From Prostheceraeus crozeri (Eukaryota > Platyhelminthes > Polycladida > Euryleptidae): a stretch of 64,000 nucleotides of DNA. Positions within the stretch are counted from its first letter, which is position 1. Each line of letters starts with the position of its first letter. The translations under genes were made by a program, and so were the position numbers. The notes beneath the pieces were generated by a model that was not told the DNA's origin, did no database searches, and worked only from the letters and a program-made list of their open reading frames with translations. Shown piece after piece: positions 24,300 through 35,605 of this stretch. Location of the stretch: positions 124,001 through 188,000 of the forward strand of contig CAJQUW010000498.1 of the NCBI GenBank assembly GCA_907163375.1, written 5' to 3'.

Positions 24300-24494
24300 A
24301 TGTGTTCAATCCTGTCTGACAATAACAGGAACCGGGTAGAGCTCGGCAGACGCACAAATTCATTATAGCCGTAGGGTGCACGTCATTCTGTGAATGTCTC
24401 AGTATCCTTTCGTCTTCGTTTTTGTTTTCGTCTCTGCAGAAACTTGTTCTGTTGGATAGAAGAAGATATCTATTCAATCTCGCGAAAGCCGGAC
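24300..24494 (-). mobile_element. foldback family (GTCCGGCAGCC) right arm
   Basis: In reverse complement this aligns with the family arm. TCCTGTCTGACAATAACAGG, ACCGGGTAGAGCTCGGCAGA, CGTCATTCTGTGAA and TCTGCAGAAACTTGTTCTG are all recognisable. It ends in GCCGGAC followed by TA (24495-24496), the same terminus and flank as the complete copy. Confidence 0.75.
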
Positions 24495-24496
24495 TA

Positions 24497-25620
24497 ATCG
24501 AATTCTTTAACCAACAACACAATGACAATTTTGCATCATACATTAAAATCTGATAATTCATTGTCGCTTAATTCCTGTACTTATAAATTATCATCAAAGT
24601 CATTTGCCGCCTTTCATTCCTGGTACATCGCAGTATATCGTAACAACTCACTGAAAATATTGTTGGCTACCTACCATTTGATGTTTCATGCACTTTTGTC
24701 ATAATGCGATCTATAATTGTGAAGATATAATTTGTAAAATGTTGGTAACTAAAAATGTTGCCTCAGTTTTCATACAGCCAGAATTGAGCAATCCCTCAAC
24801 TAAACTCGATCATCAAATACAAAGCAGAAAGCGCTGCAGAATTGCTGAAGAATCATATAGGCCCTAATCCATGGATTCAATTCGTTATGTGTTCAGATCA
24901 AGTCAAATTCAAATAAGTTTATTTCCAAGTAACTGGACAAACTTATGTTAAAAAAGAGTGAAATAGATAAAAGCATTTCCTGAACAGCTGTTAACTGAAA
25001 CAGTTCAATACTAAGTCACCATAAAGGAGTGAAAGATGAAGGATTAAAGCATGAGGCATCATACATGTAGTCATGCATATGTATAGTTTATATCAATGTC
25101 CTCTAAATATATTTGTACAGTACGGGGTTTATTATCAAGATTGACATCAAGCATGTTGGCGACTTCGCCAGAATTCATTTTAGAGAACAGAATGCAATAA
25201 GAAGAAAATCGCTATAGATACAGATATATAGATATTACTAGAAATTGATCCAAGTGATATCTCAAACATCAAGGTGCCCGTTAAGTGGGCGTCCAAAATG
25301 AATGTCCCACCTCAGCCACAGAAAACAAAGACCTAACGATAAAAAGACCTTAAATCCTTCATCCACATTTGCATTTGTATATCTGAATTTTTCTTTGCCA
25401 CTATGTTTATTATGTGCTGCATGTTTTCATGAAATTGCACTGCGCTCACCAAATATCACTTCGATTTGTAAGCCAATAAATGATGATTTCCTTAATCTTC
25501 ATAATGCAAGCATGTAGTCGTGTCAACGTAAAAGCTAATTTGTATTATAAGGATGACTAGTATGATATGCTCACTGAATATTCCCATTTGTCTAGTTCAT
25601 ATTTTCCGTTTATAAAAATC
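24497..25620. other. unassigned interval
   Basis: AT-rich sequence without a recognised gene. The open frame at 25302-25517 has no known domain. Confidence 0.4.
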
Positions 25621-25626
25621 TATCTA

Positions 25627-25687
25627 ATCTCAACAGATGCACCCATCACAAACATCCTTCGGCCTATTGGGCCTCATCAGTTATGAG
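25627..25687 (-). ncRNA. hammerhead-ribozyme-like core, type I layout, degenerate
   Basis: Read on the minus strand, CTGATGA (25674-25680) is followed by a 4-bp stem GGCC-CAATA-GGCC (25661-25673). GAAG (25657-25660) and a stem with GATG (25653-25656) and CATC (25636-25639) come next, then TG and TTGAG. This is the order of a type I hammerhead: CUGANGA, stem II, GAAA, stem III, UH, stem I. Two core positions deviate: the last A of GAAA is G, giving a G-U instead of A-U pair, and the cleavage-site base is G. Stem I is weak (ATAA against TTG). It is probably a decayed copy. Hammerheads of this style occur in Penelope-like elements, retrozymes and some SINE-like repeats. Confidence 0.5.
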
Positions 25688-25770
25688 TAGGTTTGAACCA
25701 GCGACGTTGGAGTTAGAGGACGTGCAAGCATACCCTCTAATTACAAGGCCACCGGACCATCTGTTGTGAG
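25688..25770 (-). repeat. tRNA-derived SINE-like head
   Basis: On the minus strand, TGGCCTTGTAATTAGAGG (25734-25751) resembles an RNA polymerase III A box, and CTGGTTCAAACC (25690-25701) resembles a B box. They are 34 bases apart, a normal tRNA-like spacing. It lies directly upstream, on the same strand, of the hammerhead-like core. A related head sits at 52195-52270. No acceptor stem closure was seen, so it is not a functional tRNA gene. Confidence 0.5.
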
Positions 25771-25842
25771 CGTGAATTAGCCAGGAACGCACTGCTGCAG
25801 CGCAGGCACATGGATGGCAGATTGCATTCTCCAATCACTTAA

Positions 25843-28058
25843 CCCATTACATCCGAGCGGGTCGAAAACGACCCAACTCTGTTAAAGCTATGTTTCTAAA
25901 CTGCTAATCAATTAATTCATATGCCTGTTGCCATATACTATATACATGTTATGTCAATTAGTAATGACAGACATTTCAAGATGATCTTTTGAAATGTGAT
26001 CAGAGATATTTGTTCTCAAACTGAATCAATTGCTTCTTTTTGTCGATTTTTGAAATCTATAAAAAATGAGGTTTTTTCGCAAATGTCAGAGATATTTTTA
26101 CCCGATATTTCAAAAGTATTTATGGGGATTTTCTATTTCGTTGTCATGTTAACTTCACTTAGAAATGCATCTATAATGCATTTCCTAATGAGTTTTTACA
26201 CTGTTTTATGCAAAACTGATGTTGGGTCGTTTTCGACCCACTCGGAACAAATAACCCTAAAATTCGCATAAGATTCATGAAATCTATGATAAATGATTAG
26301 ACAAAATTTTGATAAAATCATTATTCAAAATGAAACAATGCGCTACGCCCGCGAGCAGAAAAATAATCCTTTTTTGATGTCTCAATCGAACAGTTGAAAA
26401 CTTTTGCCGCTATTGAAATTTTGTCAGGCTATGTGGTGCTGCCAAGACGCAGATATTATTGGACTTGAAGATGAAGACATGGGAAATAGCATGGTTAAAA
26501 AAAGCTATGTCGCGTGACACATTTGACAAAATTATTCAATAGGCCTACCTACTACATTTCAAGAACAACAATGAATTGAATATAGACGATAAGTTCACAA
26601 AGTTGCGTCCGATTTTTGATATCACCCAAAAAGCGTGCTTGAAATACTGTCAGTGGACTCAGTGCTCTTCTGTTGACGAAAGCATGGCAGAATATTTTGG
26701 TAAACATGGTGCCAAGCAGTGTATCAGGAACAAGCCGATACGATGCGGATTCAAAGTGTGGACTCACAATCTATCGAATGGATACCTCATCAACTTTGAT
26801 CCTTATTGAGGGAAATGTCCGAACAGTTTCACTCAGAAATATTCAGAAGAATTCACTCTTCCTAACAGTGTGATTCTTGGATTTGCAGACTATTTGAACG
26901 CTGGATCGCAATTATATTTTGATAATAATTTTTCTTCTGTTTCTCTCATGGACGAGCTATCTCACCGAAAAATTCTTGCAACTGGGACTCTCAGAGAGAA
27001 CATGATCATAAGATGCCCAGTCACTCCCAAAGGTAAGATGAAAAAGCAGCCAAGAGGCAAGTTTGAGGTATTTCATGAATGACCTAAAGGGTGGCTCGAA
27101 TCTGATCCGATGGTTGGATAATGCTGTCGTCACACAAATATCAAATTTCGACAATGCGAATCCAGTAGGACAAGCTCGACGATGGAGTTCCAATTTAAAG
27201 AAAAGCATATTTGTCGATATACCTCATTCCGTTTCGGAATATAACAAGTACATGGGAGGGTCCGATAGGATGAACCAAAATACCAATAAATACAAGGTCC
27301 GTATACGGAGTCGAAAATGGTGGAACCCTTTGTATCGATGGGACATTGACATCTCGTTGAACAATGCGTGGATTCTATTCGAGGAATCAAAAGGTTCAAA
27401 TATGGATTTCCTGGAGTTCAGGAGATGAGTTGTGCTGGAATATTTACAAAAAACATAGCAAGGATCGCAAATCGAAGAGATATCGACCTTCATGCCTGAC
27501 CGAGAATACAAATAGTCGTTTCGATGGCAAAAGACATTTCATTTGCTCCTCATCTCGACTTCGATGTCGAGTATGTGGAAACAAAACGGTGAAATCTTGT
27601 TTGAAATGTAAAGTAAATCTTCACGAGGATTGCTTCGTACATACTTTATAAACCATTTTTATATATATATGTATGTACTTGTAATTGTTTCATTTATCTT
27701 CAGTCAGATAAGTCAAAATTAGTCGAAGTACGCAGCTTGCACGTATGTTCCGGAACTTTTATAGCAAACTATATCAATAATTGTGTATATTCTTGCCACA
27801 AAAACTGCTGTAAATTTTCTATTTTGGTTTGTATATTCTTGATAGACTGTTTTTTTGATTATTTGTTGAATGTTGATAGTAAACATTTTTAGGGTTATTT
27901 GTTCCGAGTGGGTCGAAAACGACCCTATCCTAAAAATCGATCTGATTGTTTATCAAAACGTTTCTAAGGGAAATGATAGTTGTTTTTCATGTTGTTGGGG
28001 TTAATAATGTTCAAAAATAATTAAATCTACAAAAATTAATTCCCAGGCATTAAATGGG
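25843..28058 (+). mobile_element. piggyBac element with intact ends and TTAA target duplication
   Basis: TTAA at 25839-25842 precedes CCCATTACATCC, and AATGGG precedes TTAA at 28059-28062, exactly the arrangement of a piggyBac insertion. The 16-base palindrome GGGTCGAAAACGACCC or its complement occurs near the left end (about 25860-25875), at about 26225-26240 and at about 27910-27925. The last two lie in inverted blocks of roughly 39 bases (26224-26262 and 27888-27926), which include the string GAACAAATAACCCTAAAA. The element is 2216 bp long, a little shorter than many autonomous members. Confidence 0.9.
26380..27651 (+). pseudogene. piggyBac transposase, frameshifted
   Basis: PiggyBac transposase excises and inserts its element at TTAA. 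The N-terminal catalytic region begins near 26385 (QLKTFAAIEILSGYVVLPRR) and continues in shifted frames to FDKIIQY. The frame at 26576-26809 holds KFTKLRPIFDI, VDESMAEYFGKHGAKQCIRN and GFKVWTHNLSNGYLINFDPY. The next pieces are SQLYFDNNFSSVSLMDELSH and ATGTLRENMI (26870-27082), then IRWLDNAVVTQISNF, YNKYMGGSDRMNQN and SRKWWNPLYRW with NNAWILFEE (27063-27428). A final frame (27364-27651) ends in the cysteine-rich DNA-binding finger CRVCGNKTVKSCLKCKVNLH. Catalytic-region motifs and the finger are recognisable, but at least four frameshifts or stops prevent one continuous protein. Confidence 0.9.
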
Positions 28059-28062
28059 TTAA

Positions 28063-28923
28063 TGCCGCATCGGAGATTAAGGCGCTTCACGCAGGCGCTA
28101 CTCATTACATGACCAGTTTTGATCTTATTTTGAACTTGAAACTTGTCTTTTTATGTTTTCTGCTTTTCATCAATTCACGAAGTTGAATCTTTCAATCGGT
28201 TATGTACGTCGGCTTTAACAAATTTGATTTAGAAAGTTTCTCGGAAGACCAGTTGTTACGATAATGTTGACATTCTTTACAAGATCTAGCAATAAATATC
28301 AAAGTCTTATTCTAGCAAAGATGATCAGAACTATAAATAGATGAATATGCATTTGACTTGTAAGAGACGTTCACTTAAAGAAATATCTGTATGTCTGCTT
28401 GTCTGTTCTCAGTCTTAAACAGTGAATGCACTAACTGATGTTTTTTCGCAAATAATCTATGAGCAATAACTATGATTGTTGTTCAAACGCCCCGCCACAT
28501 GTTGACGTCGAAGTATAACTAAGCAGTAATGTTCACTTGATTTTCCCATATTTGAAATGAGAGATAATGCAAAACCATTAATGATCTTTGCAAAGTAAAC
28601 TGAATAGCATGTCTTTTTGGAAATTAAGACATGGAGATGTGAGGTACAATGCAATGCAATTGTTGTTGAATCGATTTTAACTTGTTTCTATTCAAACTAT
28701 AATAAAAAAAGTTTGTACATTGGAAATAATTTCATCACGCATACTTTTTAAGTACAAAATATATCTTTCAGTGGAAAAATGACTACGCTTGTCTATAAAT
28801 TGAGAATAATATAATGTTAATGGAAAGAATTATAAATTATTATTAAAAGACATGATAATCAAATACACTTGATGAACGTTGATCAATTGTATTTAATTAA
28901 ATGTCTTTTAATAAGATACAGTT
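28063..28923. other. unassigned interval
   Basis: No gene or terminal repeat recognised between the piggyBac target duplication and the LINE tail that follows. Confidence 0.4.
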
Positions 28924-29350
28924 GTGCGACCTGTTGCCATCTGCAGTTCCGAGTGTTGGTCCATGAAGAAAGAATCAGAGCAGCAATTGGCGTCATTGAG
29001 ACAAAGATGTTGCGCAGAATTGCCGGTGTCATTCAGCGCGACCACATCCGCAACGAAGACATGCGGAAACACCGATAACGGAGAAAGTGCGAGAATGCCG
29101 CTGAGATGATACGGCCATCTCCTACGTGCCAGCGAAGAAACAGCAGTCAAGAACGTGTTTAATCTCAACCATCCCTGAGAGAAAACAAAGAGGCCGGCCG
29201 AAGCAGTGATGGATCGACGCCATTCACCAAGACCTGATAGCGACAGGTCTTCATCCGGACCAAGCCCACAACCGACAGAAGTGGAGACTGCGAACCAGGA
29301 GAGCGGACCCTGCAACAATGCGGGACTAACGCCGAAGAAGAAGAATTTAT
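28924..29350 (+). pseudogene. RTE-like LINE, C-terminal end of the polyprotein
   Basis: The segment encodes, in shifting frames, the conserved tail of an endonuclease-reverse transcriptase: SECWSMKKESEQQLA, then ETKMLRRIAGVIQRDHIRNE, followed by a proline-glycine-rich region and HPDQAHNRQKWRLRTRRADP-like sequence up to about 29325. The DNA ends GCCGAAGAAGAAGAA, a short GAA-type tail typical of this LINE group. Everything upstream is missing, so this is a strongly 5'-truncated insertion. It abuts the foldback-family fragment. Confidence 0.75.
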
Positions 29351-29479
29351 TGTTCTTTTCATGGTTATAACCCGATGGAACTCACGTGTCATATTCTGGC
29401 GCAGGAGAGTTCAGTAAAAAGAAATTCAAATAGGACCATATTCTGCCCCTTCAGATCCGGCATTGTTCTGCTTTTGACT

Positions 29480-29815
29480 CAACAGTGCGTCCGCCGGCAT
29501 GAGTTTCTGCAGAATAATGCGCACTCCACGGCAACAAATCAGCGCGTCTGTCGAGTTCTGCTTGGTTACTACTGTTATCAGACAGTATCAAAGAAAAACA
29601 GATGGAAATCCAATGCGAAGCAAAGTGAGGTTTTTCTCTAATGAATGAGTAAGTTTTAGGTCTAAAGCAATAATCATGATATGGAATGTCTTCAAGTCAT
29701 AACTTCGTATACAAGTTAAACACATTCAGTTTAGAAAGCTTCCTAATGTCGGTAAACAGATCAAATTGTCCAGTTTAGACATATTTAGCCACTTTCTCGT
29801 ATACATACATCATTG
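29480..29815 (+). mobile_element. foldback family (GTCCGGCAGCC), left arm and loop
   Basis: GCCGGCATGAGTTTCTGCAG, CAGCGCGTCTGTCGAGTTCT, TGTTATCAGACAGTATCAAA and AAAACAGATGGAAATCCAAT match the left arm of the 34.4-kb copy. The loop is recognisable through AATGTCGGTAAACA and GTTCAGAAGCACATGA. The right arm is absent. The copy stops where the Penelope-like fragment begins. Confidence 0.7.
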
Positions 29816-30545
29816 TTCAGAAGCACATGAGTTCACAATTAACAAAAATATTCAATTTACGATTACCAAGAGTACCAAGAGATAACGGTCCGAACTTTTT
29901 AGACATGACTATTAACATGCACATTAAAAATAACCAAATACTCGTACAGTATAAATGCTGCAGAAAGCCCACCCATTCCGGTATTTGCTTGAGGAAAGAT
30001 AGTTGACTCCCACACCATATAAAAGACAATTTTGTTAGTAATAGTCGTAGATATGTATCAGAACGCTGTTCAAATCCGAATGAAGAAGTTGATACTTTAG
30101 ATATAATGAGTTAAGGACTTGGAAAATCGCCTTCATCCATTTCAAAATCATCGAAAGATAAAACCATTGGATAAGCCTGCTAATCTGATAAACTTATCTT
30201 TTAGACTTCGTCAGTGACAGCTGCAATAGAAAAATGAATAAACTAGAACGTAGATATGATTTACCAATGACAATCATAGTCAGACCAGGCAAAAGACTAC
30301 ATAACACAATAAAATCTAAACCTGATAATAAAGAGTTTTGCTAAATGACATTTGTAAAGACATCGGTCCTAAATACAACTGCAACGACAAATATTTAGTT
30401 TATGAATTTTTGTGTAAATTTGTCAAATATAGTACTTTGGCCAAAGCAGTCGATCTTTCCGATCATGGTATAAATGAACACGAACGCAGTCTTAAAAATA
30501 GAGATAAGAAAAGTTCCCTATGTGATCATAATCTGAAATAATGGA
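29815..30545 (+). pseudogene. Penelope-like element fragment: reverse transcriptase end plus GIY-YIG
   Basis: Penelope-like elements encode a reverse transcriptase followed by a GIY-YIG endonuclease that nicks the target. Here the frame around 29890-30060 reads NFLDMTINMHIKNNQILVQY then CCRKPTHSG, matching the FLDLTI and YRKPT end of the reverse transcriptase. After a stop-rich part, PGKRLHNTIKSKPDNKEFC leads into the frame at 30338-30541. That frame contains YNCNDKYLVYEFLCKFVKY and HGINEHERSLKNRDKKSS, the cysteine-bearing linker and GIY-YIG region. The second half of the YIG motif is degraded. The fragment is broken and truncated at both sides. Confidence 0.7.
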
Positions 30546-31316
30546 CATTAATTATTTCAAGTGTAACATTTTTAAGTAGAAACAGGCAATATCTACGAAG
30601 ACGGCTAAATCTCGCTGGATTGTGTCGAAACTGTCTAATATGATGAGTAGACGTCATGAGACAGTGTCAGGAGATATCGAATCCGAGACCAAGTATATAA
30701 CGCTTGTGCTGTAACCCTGCCTGAACGGTTGAATCAGTCTGTAGGACGGAGATCGTCGGGGTTTTGTAGTTTTAATTGAGTTAAACTTCGTAAGTAAAAA
30801 GGGAGTGAGCGAATTTTTGATTTTGATTTTGAAGATATTGAAACTCTCAATTACTAACATAAGTAGTATCTTCCTATTTTTGTAGCCTGATCAGAAGATT
30901 ATGCATGTATAAATTATAAAGCAAGTATGATTAATGAAGTGGTAAATTTTTTCTCAATTTCACAAGAGTAGTCTCATTCGATCAAAAGAACAAAATGTCA
31001 AATGAATTGAAGTAATGTCGAAACCAAATTTATTAAAATCGTCAAAGCATGTTGCCAAGAAGTGACTGTAACAACGGTCACAACAAGGTTTTATTGCACC
31101 GGAATAGGGCCTCCCTTTCGAGGTACTGTCCAGTCCCACAGGTATGCGCATTATTTACATTTCGGAACTTCATTTTCGACAGTGCTGTATGTTGGCGCCG
31201 TCAGTTTACTCCCATGTTTTGAAAAAGTATCTGCTGGCGGGAGGAAGTGATGCATGCATTATTGAATCCTATAGATAAATTCACACAATGGAGGACATTT
31301 GATTTGATGACGTATA
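30546..31316. other. unassigned interval
   Basis: No gene recognised. This is the flank of the Penelope-like fragment. Confidence 0.4.
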
Positions 31317-31720
31317 GTCCGGCAGCCAGAATGAGTTTCTGTAGGGAACGAGACCAAAAATAAGACTTTCACAGAATAATGTACACTTCATGCCTACTAC
31401 GAATATGCGCGTCAGCTGAGTTCTACCCGGTTCCTCGTTGTGTCAAGCAGTAAAGAAAAATGCATGTTAATTCAATGAGGCGCAGACTTAAGTATTTGGT
31501 TTAAATGAAAATGTTCTATGTTTTGTCTGATTAAAGGAAAAGCATTGAATCTAGAGCCATAGATTTTGGCATGGATTTATCCTCAGATCAAAATGTGCCA
31601 AAATGAACATTTACACTTTTTCTTTGATTCAGTCTGACAAGAGGATGAACAAGGTAGAACTCGACATACGGGCAGATGCCTAGTCGGCATAGAGTGAACA
31701 ATAATCGTTGTTTAGCCTTT
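31317..31720. mobile_element. foldback family (GTCCGGCAGCC), loop-deleted copy
   Basis: TA at 31315-31316 is followed by GTCCGGCAGCCAGAATGAGT, the family terminus. The left arm runs to about 31585 (TAGAGCCATAGATTTTGGCA). A partial right arm in reverse follows at about 31618-31715 (CAGTCTGACAAGAGGATGAA, GGTAGAACTCGACATACGGG). Most of the loop and the right terminus are gone. Confidence 0.75.
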
Positions 31721-33259
31721 CTATGTCAGAGATGGGTCATTCTTCAATGAGACCCGCACTGCGCACATCATGTCTTAGTCGTTACTCGTTTACAAATGAT
31801 GACAGCATGAACGAAACACGTTCAAGGTTGAGTCGCCAAACTAAAGCGCAATTATACTGCAGAATGGTATATAGTGCTAACTTCTCGGATAGAACTAGAT
31901 GTGGCCCACCCCTACATGGCGCAATTTCTCTGACGGACCATGATAAGACGCATACCAACTTGAAAAGTAAGAGGTTCTTCAGCAATCGAGGTTGTACGAG
32001 CATGCGAAAGAGAGAATGATTTGTCAATGAATCAATGAAATTTCTTCAACATCGAGAATGTATTCGCGGCACGGACTTTTCCGCTGCTATGCAAATGGTT
32101 TTATTTGGCACTGTGTGACCAACAAAAGGCAGAAATTGTTGACTATGTTGTTTTGCTGTTCACATCGGGAAACACGGTGAAATTTTAATCTTGTAACCCT
32201 CTATACTTCTTACTGATAAAGGTCGGACCATATTGGTGAAATTCAGAACAACAAGTGTTCTATTCAATGCGATGCTTTTCGGCACCGTCGCAACCATTTT
32301 TTTAATTAACTGATTATTGAATAATCTGATTAACGGAAGCTACATGTAGGTTGTACATCGACATTAGAAAAATGAACAAACCGATTCATCACTTGTTCAA
32401 ATTTCAAATTTTCAAACATGCACTCGATGCGATGTTAAAACATTTTAACTTATTCATCCAAGGACCTTTATATAATTAAAAATGTCAGGTGCAATCAGTG
32501 CATTCACAGTGAAATGAATCACATGAAATCAGTGCTTCATGTGAAAAGAACTTTGTTTCCTCGTCGATTGTGCAGCAACGCTCAGGAGTATCAGTGACAG
32601 AAGAGAAGTAGAGGTATAAACTGCGATCATGTCGACAACAATGTCGGATGAAAATGTGAAACAGTTTACACTTTCATCGACGATAAAAAGCAATTATTTG
32701 AATTTTGAAAGTTTTCAATTAATCAACTGAAATTAAAAGTTTGACCCATCCACTTTGATTGGAATGGGAATTGCCAACCAATAAATTAATTGGTTCTAAT
32801 TAACAGAAGAAAATAAAATTGTTGAACATGAAGATTCGCATCGACTGTGTCTGTATCGACAGTTCGCCTATAGCCTGGCACTGACTTGACATATCTTTTA
32901 CATATTGATAATGATTCGACTTTACTTTTATCGGTTGTTTGCTTATCGGCCCGTCGAAATTTTTTCTGTCCCTCGAGTGCCGATAGATGAGCTCTGCTGC
33001 AAACATATTCGCACCGACAATTCACCGCATGACTATCAAAATCAATGATAACGCGTGACATAAAATGGACGCTGACTCTAGCCCCGTCAATTTCAGGATT
33101 GGTTGACGCTGACGCATTCCGAGAGCTGAGATGTTCATATATTTTACCTCATAACTTCTATCTCGTTTACTGACATTTAACAGGGAAACGGAAATGTTGA
33201 AAAGTTTTCGTTTTCGTTAACGAAAACAGCACTAGTTGCACATCACGATGTGACAGTCT
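31721..33259. other. unassigned interval
   Basis: No recognisable domain in the open frames at 31708-32027 or 32786-33061 and no terminal repeats noticed. Confidence 0.4.
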
Positions 33260-33300
33260 AATTTTCGGTCTCGTTCCCTGCAGAAACTCGTTCTGGCCAG
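33260..33300 (-). mobile_element. foldback family, 41-bp terminal fragment
   Basis: GTCTCGTTCCCTGCAGAAAC then TCGTTCTGGCCAG matches the outermost 40 bases of the family arm in reverse orientation. The rest of the arm is absent. Confidence 0.6.
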
Positions 33301-33724
33301 AAATTCAAGGAAATTGTACATGCTCGCACGTCAAAGAAAATATAAGTAGTCCACTGCGGTTACTATAGCTTAGTTATCGGTATGTTCAGGGTGACTTTTA
33401 GCTACAACTTTAAAAGCTTAACTTCAATTTAAAATACTAAAATTGATTTGAAGTTTTACAGTATTCTTTCATCGAGCATTGCTAATTTTCAGAAAAAAGC
33501 ATTTTAACCTAGCCTGACGCAAATTTTGCATAATTGCTTGCTATGCATTGCCATATGTTTATAGATTCAAGCTTATATAGGATGAAACTAATGATTACTA
33601 CAACGTCGCGCTTCCTGTAGACGCTTTTAAGTGGTGGGATTATGTGTAAGAACGGATATGTACATGTGTTAAGAAAATAAGATTCAGCTGTCAAGACGAA
33701 TGATTTACAATGAAGGTCTGCATG

Positions 33725-33870
33725 CGGGTCAAATATCTTACTTACTTACTTAAGGGCAGCCTGCACGTGTCCCGTCGGTTCGGGAAAAGGCCATGCCCCA
33801 TGACTGTAGCCCGCACCCGCAGGGAAGGTCCGATGTTCCGACAAATTGAGCGGCATGTTTTATATCCACT
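33725..33870. repeat. GC-rich dispersed repeat block
   Basis: The block follows TTACTTACTTACTTAA and reads GGGCAGCCTGCACGTG, then CCCGTCGGTTCGGG. A similar string, GCAGCCCGCACGTGGAGG then CCGATTCGGGG, occurs in the same orientation at 35606-35646. Both stand out against AT-rich surroundings. The family is unknown to me. Confidence 0.45.
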
Positions 33871-34394
33871 AGAGTGCCCCTTTTGAGAGTATTGCATTTT
33901 GAGAGGATTTCCTAAAGTGCAATGGGTCGTTGTAGCTGTGATGCGCGTTACGGTAGGCTACGTTTTTATACTAAGAAATTAGACCGTTTCATGGCGATCA
34001 GATCTATGCAAAAGTCTAGGGAGGACAATAGATGACTTGGATGACACCCGTTTGGACTCTGACAGTGGCTCTGACTTCTTTACTTGTACATGTATGTTTT
34101 GAGATGTCTTCTGATGTAAATGCCGTATAGCCTAATTTTTTCACGTCGAGGAAGATCTACTTGGGAGATACTATCTACTTGAATATGAATGAAATGGGAC
34201 TGTTAACAAAGCCTGTAGACTCATAAAAGAAAATGATAAAAGTTGATATTGTGACCACAGATTCACGATTCTAGCTCACATTTCATGGATGATTGATCTT
34301 CATAATCCATTACAAACAATCTTCATCAGAGTGATATTCCAGTATGTCTCTAAACGATTCTACAGGCGATCTTGTGATTTCATCTTCAATGGTT
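33871..34394. other. unassigned interval
   Basis: No feature recognised. Confidence 0.35.
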
Positions 34395-34396
34395 TA

Positions 34397-35119
34397 GTCC
34401 GGCAGCCAGAACGAGTTTCTGCAGGGAACGAGGCCGAAAATGATACTTTCACAGAATGATGTACACCCTATACCTACTTCGAATCGGCACGTCTGCCGAG
34501 TTCTAGTGAGTTCCTCTTCTTGTCAGACAGGATCAAAGAAAAACACATGTAAATCCAATGGGACGTAGATTGCAGTTTTTGACTAAAATGAAATTTTCTA
34601 TGTTTTCTCTGATTAAACGAAAAGTACTAAGCTCAGAGTCATAATTTTTGGCATGGAATGTCTTCGGGTTATTTCCTTTTATCTTCATGCACTCCTATCT
34701 ATAAAGCTAGACACATTTAGATTTGGCGAGACTCTTAATGTCGGCAAACACAAACATTTTGAGCAACTTTATCCACATTCAACCACATTCTCACACACAT
34801 TGCCGATCAGAAGCATGATAACAGCACAGGCAAATCATAGAAAATGACCCGAAGACATTCCATGCCAAAAATTATGACTCTGAGCTTAGTACTTTTCTTT
34901 TAATCAGAGAAAACATAGAAAATTTCACTTTAGTCAAAAACTGCAATCTACGTCCCATTGGATTTACATGTGTTTTTCTTTGATCCTGTCTGACAAGAAG
35001 AGGAACTCACTAGAACTCGGCAGACGTGCCGATTCGAAGTATGCATAGGGTGTACATGATTCTGTGAAAGTATCATTTTCGGCCTCGTTCCCTGCAGAAA
35101 CTCGTTCTGGCTGCCGGAC
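34397..35119. mobile_element. complete foldback element, 723 bp, TA target duplication
   Basis: The element starts GTCCGGCAGCCAGAACGAGT and ends with the exact complement, flanked on both sides by TA (34395-34396 and 35120-35121). Each arm is about 275 bases (34397-34671 and 34845-35119). By eye the arms differ at only a handful of positions, and the loop is about 173 bases. TA duplication suggests mobilisation by a Tc1/mariner-type enzyme, but the arms are far longer than usual for that group. No open frame of interest lies inside. The near-identity of the arms suggests recent insertion or gene conversion between them. Confidence 0.9.
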
Positions 35120-35121
35120 TA

Positions 35122-35600
35122 GTTGACCATGTCGCAAATTTTGACAATCGTTGTGAATGATTTATCTTTCACGTTCAAAGAAGGCACTGACATCACGCTA
35201 TAAAGCAACAACATATTGCTTCTTTTTTAAGAATATTCTGTTCTATTACTTAGACTTTTCATGACTAATCGTCCACTATTAACTGATGCAATGCTATAAC
35301 GTCAGTGAGAGATGTTGTTGCATATTGTTGACGAGAATGTTCACACGAAGTGAATATAAAGTCTTGAAGTTTTTCTTCTATTGAGTCCTCAAGCAGACTT
35401 GCGAACTATACAATATTGAATGACACATACATAAGCTATGAATTAATACTATTTCCATTATAGATGCACGTTGGATATATATTTCATGTACACTGACGTG
35501 GATGATAAACAATTATTTTCCAAAGTATATGTAAAACTAATTTCGGCGCATTCAATTGCTATATAGAATTCTTCGGAAGTTAAGAAAGGCCCGCAGACCC
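35122..35600. other. unassigned interval
   Basis: AT-rich sequence with no recognised gene. Confidence 0.35.
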
Positions 35601-35605
35601 ACCCC

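Noticed and set aside
25688-25770. Functional tRNA gene
   Set aside because: Box motifs are present but no acceptor stem closes and the anticodon arm is not convincing, so a SINE-type head is the better reading.
31798-31830. TGATGA followed by CGAAAC as another hammerhead
   Set aside because: The C before TGATGA is missing and the sequence between the two motifs does not form a stem.
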